Assembly: GCA_905221605.1 (NCBI GenBank) | Contig: CAJNDS010002001.1 | Coordinates: 167,501 to 225,000 of the forward strand | Direction of reading: 5' to 3' | DNA: 57,500 bases | From: Symbiodinium natans | Taxonomy: Eukaryota; Sar; Dinophyceae; Suessiales; Symbiodiniaceae | Shown here: piece after piece, positions 40,775 to 50,612 of the stretch | How positions within the stretch are numbered: position 1 is the stretch's first letter | Layout: every line of letters starts with the position of its first letter | Made by a program: the position numbers and the translations under genes | Notes under the pieces: generated by a model | The model's database searches: none | What the model was told of the DNA's origin: nothing | Seen by the model: the letters and a program-made list of their open reading frames with translations, nothing else

Positions 40775-41210
40775 ATCTATTCCTTAACCCTAAACCCTCT
40801 AGGGTCAGGACCCTAAAGCCCTCGGCAATCAAGCCTAAACCCTTGACCTTCAAACCCCATAGGATGAAGGTTTAAAGGTTTGGGGTTTAAGACTTAGGCA
40901 TTTAAACCTAGAGGGCATTTAAGCCTTAATCCTAAACCCTTTAGGGTCAGAACCTTAGCACCCTATAGGGGTCTAGCACGTTCAAAGGCTTGAACCCTAC
41001 AGGCGCTGAAGGTATACATGTCCTATCGGTTTTTAAACCATGACACCCTGTAAGAAGGTTTAGGGTCTTTTCGGGGTCTATCTCTAAATTTCTCACGGGG
41101 TTAACCCTGCAGGGTTTAAAGTTAAAGGTTTAGGGTTAAAGGTTAAGGCAATACCTATAGGATTAGAACCTTATAACCCTGTAGTGCATGAGGCTTAAAC
41201 CCCTAAAACT
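40775..41210 (+). repeat. ~90-bp satellite, continuation right of the Copia element
   Basis: Shares AGGCATTTAAACCTA (near 40895) and the CCTTTAAACC-type palindromic words with 31089-32055. The array was one block before the retrotransposon landed. Confidence 0.75.
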
Positions 41211-42175
41211 TAACCATCTTTTTCTCGAGAAAACCAAAAAAACCAAAAAAACCAAAAAAAACATCTTTTCCAAAACTATGGGGCTGGGGCCTCCAAAAGA
41301 TGGTTTTTTTGGTTTTCTCGAGAAAAAGATGGTTTTTTTGGTTCGAAACCATCTTTTTCTCGAGAAAAAGATGGTTTTTGAGCAGCCGCTCTTCGAAAAA
41401 CCATCTTTTTCTCGAGAAAAAGATGGTTTTTAGAGATCTTACCCTGGAAAAACCATCTTTTTCTCGAGAAAAAGATGGTTTCCGGAGGTCTTGTCCTGGT
41501 AAAACCATCTTTTTCTCGAGAAAAAGATGGTTTTTGGAGGTCTTCTCCTGGTAAAACCATCTTTTTCTCGAGAAAAGGATGGTTTTTTCGAAGGATGGTT
41601 GCTCAAAACAATCTTTTTCTCGAGAAAAAGATGGTTTCGAACCAAAAAACCATCTTTTTCTCGAGAAAACCAAAAAAACAAAAAAACCATCTTTTCCAAA
41701 ACTATGGGGCTGGGGCCTTCAAGAGATGGTTTTTTTGGTTTTCTCGAGAAAAAGATGGTTTTTTTGGTTCGAAACCATCTTTTTCTCGAGAAAAAGATGG
41801 TTTTTGAGCAGCCGCTCTTCGAAAAACCATCTTTTTCTCGAGAAAAAGATGGTTTTTGGAGATCTTGTCCTGGAAAAACCATCTTTTTCTCGAGAAAAAG
41901 ATGGTTTTTGGAGGTCTTGTCCTGGTAAAACCATCTTTTTCTCGAGAAAAAGATGGTTTTTGGAGGTCTTGTCCTGGTAAAACCATCTTTTTCTCGAGAA
42001 AAAGATGGTTTTTAGAAGAGCGGCTGCTCAAAAACCATCTTTTTCTCGAGAAAAAGATGGTTTCGAACCAAAAAAACCATCTTTTTCTCGAGAAAACCAA
42101 AAAAACCATCTTTTGGAGGCCCCAGCCCCATAGTTTTGGAAAAGATGGTTTTTTTGGTTTTTTTGGTTTTTTTGG
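41209..42175. repeat. Array of perfect palindromes centred on CTCGAG, 52-bp pitch
   Basis: Seventeen CTCGAG centres. Twelve sit in two blocks of six at exactly 52-bp spacing (41359, 41411, 41463, 41515, 41567, 41619; then 41785, 41837, 41889, 41941, 41993, 42045). Most arms read CCATCTTTTTCTCGAG on one side and its inverse on the other (full palindrome about 34 bp). The second block is a 426-bp direct repeat of the first. Spacers are about 16 bp; the first (GAGCAGCCGCTCTTC) and last (GAAGAGCGGCTGCTC) spacers of a block are inverted copies. Edges carry AACTATGGGGCTGGGGCC, direct at 41275 and 41700 and inverted at 42118. All frames are open only because of the repeat. Confidence 0.95.
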
Positions 42176-43980
42176 TTTTTTGGATTTTTTTGGTTTGTTG
42201 GTTTTTGTTAGTTTCTTGTTTTGTTGTTTTTTGCCTTGATCTGGCTAGGACTCGGCTGCCATCCGCGGTGGGTCCCTTGGGGGGGGGTGAGCATATATAT
42301 ATATATATATATCCCACGCATATATCTTCATACACTCTTTGATGGACTAGGGATGTACCAAGAACCAATAAGTGTAGGTTTTAGGGTCTAGGGCTTAGGC
42401 CGGGTATAAAGCCCTCACAATATCGTTGGGTGTGGAGAGTTGTAGGGCTTTAGGCCAAAACGGTTTAGGCTAAGTGCTTTCAGCTAAGCGCTTTAGGGTA
42501 TACGGCTACTAAACATACTTGCGGGTTTTGGCTTTGAAGCTTTGACTTTTGGGCGGATGCTGGCGAGTTTTGATTGCAGGGTTTAGGGTCTTAGGGCGCC
42601 CATGCTTAAGGGGTCTTGGGGTGATGTGGCACCCTGACAAAAAATCTTGAGAGCTTCGGGTTTCGAGATTCGGGTCCAGTGGACACCTTCAGACAAAAAA
42701 CAACGTGCACATGGTGGTATTCTCAGGTGCTTGGGAGCGTTCTGGAGGGCGAGGCTTTGGGGCCTAAACCCTATACCCTAAACCCTAAACCCTCAACCCT
42801 CAACCCTCAACCCTCAACCCTAAACCCTAAACCCTAACCCTAAAGCTTCTTGCATTAGTCTATCTAGCTTCAGAGTATAAAGGGTCCCGGGCCTCCAGGA
42901 CATCAGGGACTTGGGAAGGTTGAGGGCTCTGTAGTTGTTCTGTAGTTGCATGGGCCCCTTACTAGGGGCCCTTAAGTGGGGAACCCTTAAACTTATGCTA
43001 CCATTTGCTTAAGAACTTCCCCCCAAAAAAAACATAATCATAATAATAATAACAATAATAATAATAGTAATTACCCCTATATTACCCTATAAGGAAGAAC
43101 ATTTTCCATTCTTGGGAGGGGTTCTTAATCCTTTTTTTCGTCCATATAAGCCCAAGCCTGACCGGCGTCATACTTCTCAATGACGGAGGTATGCCGGTAT
43201 CTGGTGCAGCCAGGGGTGCCCCGGCCCCCTTACTCAAGGGACTTGTGAAGCTATCATGCTTGTAGCCCTATCTACGCAGCCTATGTGTATGGCACAAACA
43301 CATATACAGGTGTATGATACATGTATATTGGTATGAAATGTATGCTAGACGTATGCTAGATGTATGTTAGAGGTATGTTGGCTGTATATAAGATGTATAC
43401 ACATCTACCATGCTATACCTAGAACCACAGAGCCCCACTCCACGCAGTAGGGCCTGGCAGTACGAAACCCACAAGCTGAGGCGGCGGCTAGACATCCCCA
43501 AGCCCAACTCTGAACCCCAGGTTTAGGGTTTACAAAGCTTACCGGGTTTGTAGGTTTGATAGGGGTTAGAAGGGTTGTGGGATTTGTATGGTTTAGGGCT
43601 TACAGGGCTCTCAAACTCCCCCAAACTCCCCAAAACTCCTGAAACTTTTGAAGGATCTTGGGAATGTTGGGGTTTTCGTTTTAGGGTAAGGGTTTGGTGC
43701 CCGAAAAAACTCCCCCAAAACAGAACGGGAATGTGGGGCCCACTCATTTCTTCCCTCTCCACTCAATCGTACTTGAAGGCCCAAAGAACTTCCGAAGTAC
43801 GTTTTAGGGTTTAGGCTATAGGGTTTAATTAGGGTTTACGGTTTAAGGCTTGGACAGGGTTGGGGTTCGTCGTTACGAGGATTAAGCCCAGAAGCCCTAA
43901 ACCGTAAAGCCCTAAAGACCTAAAGCCGTAAAGCCCTAAGCCCTAAGCCCTAAACCCTAAACCCAAAACCAAGCACGCGG
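42176..43980. other. Non-coding stretch
   Basis: (TTTTTGG)n tail to 42200, (TA)n at 42294-42312, CCCTAAA/CCCTCAA units at 42770-42845, AAT-rich run at 43030-43075, several GTATG...TATG words at 43310-43400. ORFs at 43523-43814 are not convincing. No gene supported. Confidence 0.55.
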
Positions 43981-43984
43981 AAGT

Positions 43985-45890
43985 TCCAAGCAGGCCACAT
44001 GTTGATGCTGCGGATTGAGCCGACGGACTCCTTGAGCGCTTCATCCTCAGCTGGTCTGTAGAACACAGCCCCAAGCCCTAGGTTCAGGGTTTAGGGCTTA
44101 GGGTTTACGGCTTAGGGCTTAGGGTTTAGGGTTTAGGGTTTAGGGCTAGAAGCTGGTCAGCTAGGGCTTGGGGTTTAGGGAATGGGGTTTTAGCGTCGAG
44201 GGTTTGGGGATCCGCGTTTGGGGCAGTTACATGGTCCCTTCAGATGGGCCCTTACATGGGGAACCGTTTTAGGTGCCCCTCATATGTTCGATGAAACCCA
44301 AGGGCCCTAAACCCTAAACCCTAAACCCTAAACCCTAAACCCTAAACCCTAAACCCTAAACTCTAAGCCCCCATGCTTTAGAACCCTTTAAAGCAGGTAA
44401 GGGACCACAGAAAGTGGCCATGTGACTACCAGCTTGAGCAATTAGGCCTTCTAAAAAAGGGCCTTCTAGGGGGTTTTAGGGTCTAGGGTTTAGGGTTTAG
44501 GGTTTAGGTAGCCCAGGTGCCCTAAGACCAAAGAAAGAGGATCCTCCGAACAGGTGCTGAAGACGTCTCTGAAAGGGAGCGTTCGGGAACACGTCACGTG
44601 CTGCAGACTTGCTGGGTTTAGGGTTTAGGGTTTAGGGTTTAGGGTTTAGGGTTTAGGGTTTAGGGCTTAGGGTTTAGGGTTTAGGGTTTAGGGTTTAGGG
44701 TTAGGGTTTAGTGCCAGGCTGTGGGCGTCTGTTGCGGCTCCGCAAAGGCATACTCGGCGAAAACTTCTTTCAGGACAGGCCTTCCTGGACACATGGTCAG
44801 GTCTTCCTCAGGCGAACACCTGCCCATCATCGGCCAAAATGTCCGCTTCCATTCGCTCCCTAAACCCTGAACCCTAAACCCTAAACCCTAAAAACCCTAA
44901 ACCCTACCCTAAACCCTAAACCCTAAACCCTAAACCCTAAACCCTAAACCCTAAACCCGCTCATGAGACGGCAACCTCAGGTGAGTCATCTGTCGAATGG
45001 CCAACACACACCACGTACCCAGAGAGATGCCCTGATGAACCTCATATACTGGGCCTTTCTTGAGACATGCTTGGGCGGGGGGAGGGGGTGCAGGGAAACC
45101 CTAAACCCTAAACCCTAAACCCTAAACCCTAAACCCCGAATGAGCCAAGCACACGGTCTCAAGAACGGCATAATCATTAAACCCCAAACCTCTACACGAT
45201 CCAGCGCAAGCCCCAGAAGAACCTAAAGCCTTGTGGTCTTAGGATAATATCTCTCTGTGTGCATGTAACTTGAAAGGGGTGGCATGGGCTACCTCATTCC
45301 CCCATCTCCTTTCTACGAACTATGAGCAGATCCACCCCTAAAACCTTAAACGCAAAAATCACTCAACCCTTAAACGCTCAAATCACTCAAGCGCAGGGTG
45401 CTGCGCTGGGGGTTTGGGGTCTTGACATGCGTAGTCGGGTCTGGGGTCTTCATGGGGTTGAGGGTTTAGGGCTTTGGAAACCCTAACCGCCAGAGCCTGC
45501 AAACACGATCTCCCAGACTGGAGATCTCCGCTGCTGGTCTCTTTCCCTACCCTGAACCCGACAAAACCCTACTTGTATAACCTAAACCCTCGACCCAAAA
45601 CCCTTCCGAACCCAAAACCCTTATGAACCCTACACATTTCTGCACCCTAAACCCTTCTGAACCCTAATTCCTTCTGAACCCTAAACCCTGAACCCTAAAC
45701 CCTAAACCCCTCAAACCCTGAACCTCAACCCTGAACCCTAAACCCTGAACCCTAAACCTAAACCTTTCAACCCTGAACCCTGAACCCTAAACTCTATAGA
45801 CTCGCCGCTGGCGCCAAGTTGCCTGGGTACTACCCGTCTGCATCTCGCTGATCAAGTCACGGAGCCGTTCCACCTGAGTCTGAGTTTTTT
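43985..45890 (-). CDS. Series of short minus-strand exons, unknown protein
   Basis: In minus order: 45888-45803 (TQVERLRDLISEMQTGSTQ, coiled-coil-like), 45056-44958 (ambiguous frame, e.g. GPVYEVHQGISLGTW), 44862-44728 (EWKRTFWPMMGRCSPEEDLT then GRPVLKEVFAEYAFAEPQQT), 44610-44525 (KSAARDVFPNAPFQRRLQHL), 44068-43985 (PAEDEALKESVGSIRSINMW). Each lies between telomeric blocks or a MITE, with AG before it in gene sense. The 44.8 kb exon is open for about 44 codons. That they form one gene is inferred. No domain recognised. Confidence 0.45.
44224..44440. mobile_element. MITE, GGCAGTTACATGGTCCCTT termini, with CCCTAAA block inside
   Basis: Left GGCAGTTACATGGTCCCTT, right AAGGGACCAC...GGCCATGTGACTACC, inverted with an insertion. 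A clean run of about eight CCCTAAA units (44305-44358) sits inside. Partial relatives of the left end are at 26617 and 49087. Confidence 0.65.
44610..44960. repeat. TTTAGGG block (44615-44710) and CCCTAAA block (44862-44958) flanking an exon
   Basis: Opposite-orientation telomeric blocks on the two sides of the best minus-strand exon (44728-44862), so the exon sits in a telomeric inverted context. Confidence 0.9.
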
Positions 45891-46180
45891 GGTTCCCTAC
45901 TTAGAAGCTCTGTTGACTCAGGGTTTAGGGTTTAGGGTTTAGGGTTTAGGGTTTAGGGTTTAGGGTTTAGGGTTTAGGGTAAGTCGACTTAGCATGCCCT
46001 GGAGACCCGATTACCCAAGATCCCACCTTGCTAACCCTGCTTACGAAGTCGAAAGGGCTTCCAAGTACCCACCAGCCTGTGAGAAAACCCCTAAACCCTA
46101 AACCCTAAACCCTAAACCCTAAACCCCTAAACCCTAAACCCTAAACCCCAAACCCTAAACCCTAAACCCTAAACATGGCC
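45560..46180. repeat. CCCTGAA/CCCTAAA and TTTAGGG blocks
   Basis: 45560-45795 degenerate CCCTAAA/CCCTGAA with CCCTTCTGAA units; 45922-45980 eight TTTAGGG units; 46084-46175 CCCTAAA. The coiled-coil-like exon 45803-45888 lies between them. Confidence 0.88.
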
Positions 46181-46199
46181 GTTTCCGGCGAAGTACGAA

Positions 46200-46560
46200 T
46201 CCATTTTCTGTGAATCCGTCAACATATAAACAATACGTATCAAACAATGTACTTTAAAATATAAATATATATATGTATATAACACGCAACAAAAACATGT
46301 GCAGTTCTATGTGTATGTGTATACACACATATATATATATATGTATGTATATAGCTGCTGCTACCGTATGTATGTATGTATGTATGTGTGTAAGCAAGTA
46401 AGTAAGTACGTAAGTAAGTAAGTAAGTAAGTATGTATATGAAGATGGATACTATACTATAGTATACAGAATAATGCAGTATGCAATATGAAATGTATGTA
46501 CTGCAAATGATATACATACATATATATATATATGTATACATATCGAGAGAGAGAGGGAGA
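46200..46560. repeat. AT-rich region with (TATG)n, (TAAG)n and (GA)n microsatellites
   Basis: (TATG)n at 46365-46390, (TAAG/GTAA)n at 46395-46430, (TA)n runs near 46330 and 46525, (GA)n at 46545-46562. Non-coding. Confidence 0.85.
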
Positions 46561-46685
46561 GAATATAAGACATGCAAGATGTATTATCTGAGATCTTTGC
46601 GGAATCCATTGCAAAGACCGATATCGAAACAGGACATAAGGTTTATAGGGCTTAGAATTGACGGCACCGAGTTTGGGGTTTTTGG

Positions 46686-46765
46686 GGAAGTAGGGCCCTA
46701 TGTATACCCTTTAAGGGACTATATAGGGTACCTCATTCCCCCATTCCCTGCTAAGCAACTGTAAG
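46686..46765. mobile_element. Element with GGGCCCTATG...ACCTCATTCC core
   Basis: Shares GGGTACCTCATTCC and the end GCAACTGTAAG with 24552-24655. The left end is decayed. It lies just before the first plus-strand exon of the following series. Confidence 0.5.
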
Positions 46766-46769
46766 TTAG

Positions 46770-49700
46770 GGGCCCGAGCTCGAGAGCGATCGGGACAGAA
46801 TCAGAGTCCAGAAGGGAGCACTTTTGACATTGGGCAGCAAGGGAAACAAATCCCAGGCCTCTCGACGGCATGAAGTATGGGAGTAATCCCTAAACCCTAA
46901 ACCCTAAACTGTAAAGCCTAAACTCAAATTTGACTTACCCAGGAATTGGCTGCCTTTCGATGGTTAGGGCTTAAGGTTCATGGGAGCTCCTTCAACAAGC
47001 ATTAAAGCAATTGGGGTATGTGGAGGTGGTGGTCTATTTTGGGAAGTGCCGTTAGAAATACCCTCAAACCCTCAACCCAACAGGGACAGCTTCATAGCAT
47101 CGTGGGGAAGGCCTAGCATGTAGGGTCCTCCGAAAAAGAACTCGGAGCGACATGAACATAAAAGAAGCCCAGATGGCCCAAACAAAAAAGAACCCTAAAG
47201 CCCTTAAACCCTCAAGCCCGACACCCCCTTAACCCACAAAACAACAAGTACGAGCGAGTTTTTTGGCCCAACAGGGAATTATGGGTTCAGGTTGCGCGAT
47301 TTGGGGCTTCGGAACATCCCAAACTCCCAAAAAAACGACGCAAGGGCTTTGGGAGTTGGTGTCCCCGTCCCTAGACATTCCCCATGCCAAAAATCAAGAC
47401 GAGGCACCCACATTCCTTGCCCGCTCGGGTACTGAGCACGCCTTGCTGCAAGGGGGTTTGGAGCCCGAGGCAGCACATCAACCACAATACTAAAATTGTG
47501 GCATATACCCTATACTACTATAATTCCTTGCAAGCTAAAATTGGGCATATAGCCTATACTACTATAATTCCTTGTAAGCTAAAATTGGGCATATATCCTA
47601 TACTACCATAATTCTTGTAAGGAAAATGAACCATACACCCTTCTGGGGTTCATTTGGTCCCCAAGGAGGGTCTGAGGTTCTTGGAGTTCAGGCCTTGCCA
47701 AGGGCGTGGCGTGGGCTCAAGCTTGAACCCTGAACCCTAAACCCTCAACCCTCAACCCTCAACCCTAAACCCTAAACCCTAAGCCCTAAACCCTAAACCC
47801 TAAACCCCAAGCCTTCAAAGGGATTGCAGGCCTGGGGCTCAAACAAGAGCTTCTCGGGACTTTTTTCGCAAAGGGCAGAAACCGATGGCCTCTTCGGGAG
47901 CCTTCGAGCAGCATGAGCACCCCCCCACCCCCCCGCTCCCTTTCCTCCAATGCCAAACCGGGTTCAGGGTTTAGGGTCTAGGGTCTAGGGTTTCTGGTGC
48001 AGGGTTTCGGGTTGTGAGTTAGGGGTTTCGAGCTTAATTAGGGACTTCCAACCCAGGCCCCCTAAATTTCGGGGCATCGGGTTTGTTAAGGTTCAGGTGA
48101 GTTTGGGGTTCAGAGTGCAGGAGGGTGCGTGGGGGGGAGGGTCGTTTCAAGTTCGAAAGCCTTAAACCCAAAATGCCAGAAGCTCTAAAACAGTCCCCTA
48201 AACTATGTAGGAGATACACGAACCCTGAACCCTAAACCCGAAACCCCACGCCACAAAGACCCCAAGCCAACCGTGATCCAATCGCAAGCTGGGTGCTCGA
48301 TGTAGGTCCAAAAGAGGTCCTGTGGCTCACGGCGGATAGACCTAAACCATGAGCCCTAAACCCTGAACCCTGAACCCTAAACCCGAAACCCTAACCCTAA
48401 ACCCTAAACCCTAAACCCTAAGCCCTAAACCCTAAACCCTAAACCCTAAACCCTAAACCCTAAACCCTAAACCCTAAACCCTGGGCTTCGAGGGGTTTGG
48501 GCTTGCTCTTCTTGCGTTGGAGTTCGATATGTTAGAGTCTTACCAGCTGGGTTTCGTGTAAGGGAAACCTGCTCAGTGTTGTGCTTCTAGGTGGGATCTA
48601 AAGGTTACCTACTCAGCACCTAAACTTCACTTGCAGGGTCTAATAGGAAGGACGTGGGTTGTGTCAGGGGAATTTGTTGGGTCCCATGCCAGAGGGTTTA
48701 GAGTTTCGAGGGTTCCTGGTTGAAGCTTCTCAAGGGGTTTCATAGACCCGCAGCTAAACCCTAAACCTACAAGGGATTATCAATGTAAGGGAGAACCCTT
48801 ATAAAGGGAGAGGTGCCCAATTCGAGCCAGCAAACTCATCCCAGCATGGGTGGTTGTGGGATGAGAGGGGTTGAGAACGTTTTGAACTTTTCGGGCTTTA
48901 GGCTTGAGCTTCTTGGCTTTCAGGGCGTTAGAATTCTCAGCTGAGATTCTAGGGTTTCAGGGGTTCTTGAGTTCCTCTTAACAACCTACTGAACCCTAAA
49001 CCCGAAACCCTATTTCAGGGGTTTGGGGGGGTTCCTCTTAACAACCTACTGAACCTTCAACAGTTCAAGCCAGGGGGGTTGTCCCGGGGCAGTCGCATGG
49101 CCCCTTAGTCTGGGCCCTTGAATGGGGACGCCGTATGTAGCCCTTTAACATTTAGGGTTTAGGGTTTGGGGTTTGGGGTTTGGGGTTTAGGGTTTGGGGT
49201 TTGGGGTTTAGGGTTTGGGGTTTGGGGTTTGGGATTTGGGGTTTGGGGTCCCATACTTCAGGAACCCCTTAACGAAGGTATGGAGACTCCTGCGAGAGAC
49301 CAGCAGAGCTCTTCTTAAAAGCCCTTGGAGTTTCGTGGAAAGGCCCAGTGAACCCCAACCCGCCAGAAACACCTTAACAAAAAGAACCCGAATTAGTCCC
49401 ATGGGTTTAGGGTTTAGGGTTTAGGGTTTAGGGTTCCTAAACCAAAAAGAATCAGGGCTTAGGGTTTTGCTTGTCATGAACCGCCTGGTCACCGAACCCT
49501 TTGCCAACGTGGTGGGGTGAGTTCCCAGGGTGTCGCGAATTCGGGGTCCAGGTGTCAGGTTGAGGGTTTAGGCCGCATAGGCACAATCCCTATAATCAAC
49601 CCTATGTCGAAAAGGCTACCCTCCCCCCCCCCCCCCCCCCCCCGCCGGCCCTCAGTAAGGTACGATTTGTGGCCACCGTACATCTAAACCCTAAACGTTC

Positions 49701-50183
49701 CCCCCTTAAATTAACCTTACTTCGGCGTCACTATCCCTTAATAGACCAAATTATAGGGGGGGAACCTAGGGTGGGTAGTGTCCCTAAACCCTAAACCCGA
49801 AACCCTAAACCCTAAACCTTGAACCCTAAACCCTAAACCCTAAACCCTAAACCCTAACCCCTAAGCCTTAGTAGGGGACCCCATGGCTCAAGAGCATTCG
49901 AGTTGTTGTCGAAATCCTCTGTGTCATCTCTGTACAGGCAGGACGCCGACCTCTAAGGGCCAATGTACCTAACGGTTTAGGGTTTCGGGTTTAGGGTTTG
50001 GGGCTACATAGGAACGACCTGGGCCATAAAAAAGGAGTCTGCGTCCCAAGTATATGCTAATGAGGTACATGGACCCTTGGGGGACACTTTAAAAAATGTT
50101 AAAGCGCGAGACAACTGCTGCAGCCACTGGTGGGCCTGATCAACACGCTGGCCGGCGCATTGGCTGGCTCATTCATCAACTAG
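46770..50183 (+). CDS. Series of plus-strand exons ending in a stop, unknown protein
   Basis: 46775-46885 reads ELESDRDRIRVQKGALLTLG and continues GNKSQASRRHEVWE; 48292-48350 reads DPIASWVLDVGPKEVLWLTA; 50118-50183 reads QLLQPLVGLINTLAGALAGS then FIN and TAG, a plausible C-terminal end with a small hydrophobic segment. Weaker pieces exist near 46950 and 49887. The intervals are telomeric blocks, MITE fragments and unique DNA. The gene converges on the minus-strand ankyrin gene, leaving about 430 bp between stops. Linking the exons is inference. Confidence 0.35.
47491..47672. mobile_element. Family-1 TIR element with three internal 45-bp repeats
   Basis: 47491-47624 contains three 45-bp direct copies of a unit with ATACCCTATACTACTATAAT, a word found once in other family-1 elements (e.g. 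51441). The right end is GGTTCATTTGGTCCCCAAG (to 47670), the family-1 terminus. The left terminus is not clear. Confidence 0.65.
47700..47815 (+). repeat. CCCTAAA/CCCTCAA block
   Basis: Four CCCTCAA units then CCCTAAA units. Confidence 0.88.
48355..48483 (+). repeat. CCCTAAA array
   Basis: About seventeen units, first degenerate then perfect, directly after the coding-like segment ending near 48350. Confidence 0.92.
48490..49880. other. Non-coding stretch
   Basis: Contains a direct pair of GTTCCTCTTAACAACCTACTGAA (start near 48972 and 49029), TTTGGGG/TTTAGGG variants at 49150-49250, TTTAGGG units at 49404-49434, a 21-C tract at 49623-49643 and CCCTAAA units at 49785-49865. No convincing gene. 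Confidence 0.5.
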
Positions 50184-50304
50184 TATTTGCTTCAGACCCC
50201 CCCCAAAGAAAAGATATGATTCCTTACATACAAGGGCTAACTAGGGATGATTATTAAATTTTTGGGGGTTCTTAAGCAAATAGTAGTCGAGTACATGAAC
50301 TCTT

Positions 50305-50420
50305 CTTGGCAGCCCAGTAACCATTTTCTAATCCGGGCACCCTTCTTCGGGTTGGTCACTTTATTATATGGGCACCTTGAACCAACAAGCAGGAAAAGGG
50401 TAACACCGGGCTACCAAGTC
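50305..50420. mobile_element. Family-2 TIR element (GGCAGCCCAGTAAC...GGGCTACCAAG)
   Basis: CTTGGCAGCCCAGTAACC at the left and CACCGGGCTACCAAG at the right; the family that interrupts the ankyrin gene at 51754, 52272 and 53439. Here it lies between the end of the plus-strand exon series and the ankyrin gene. Confidence 0.75.
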
Positions 50421-50612
50421 ATGTAAACTGCCAGCAGGATGATTCTTGGGAAATCAGGGTGCATTGAAGTCCGAGGACCACTGTAGGATGGCCCTTACAA
50501 CCGGCCCTTAAAACCCTCTGAAATATGTTCCTGAAGATGAACCTCTTAAACCCAGTATAAGGCAAAATGCAAAAATGTCCCAAGGGCCTACCTAGTACTC
50601 TGAGCCGAAGAA

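Noticed and set aside
41209-42175. CRISPR array (34-bp repeats, regular 52-bp pitch)
   Set aside because: Spacers are only about 16 bp, mostly near-identical or inverted copies of each other, there are no cas genes, and the host is clearly eukaryotic.
41188-42368. A dozen overlapping frames encoding NHLFLEKKMVF-type repeats
   Set aside because: Produced by the palindromic array, which is open on both strands by symmetry; no codon-usage or non-repeat context.
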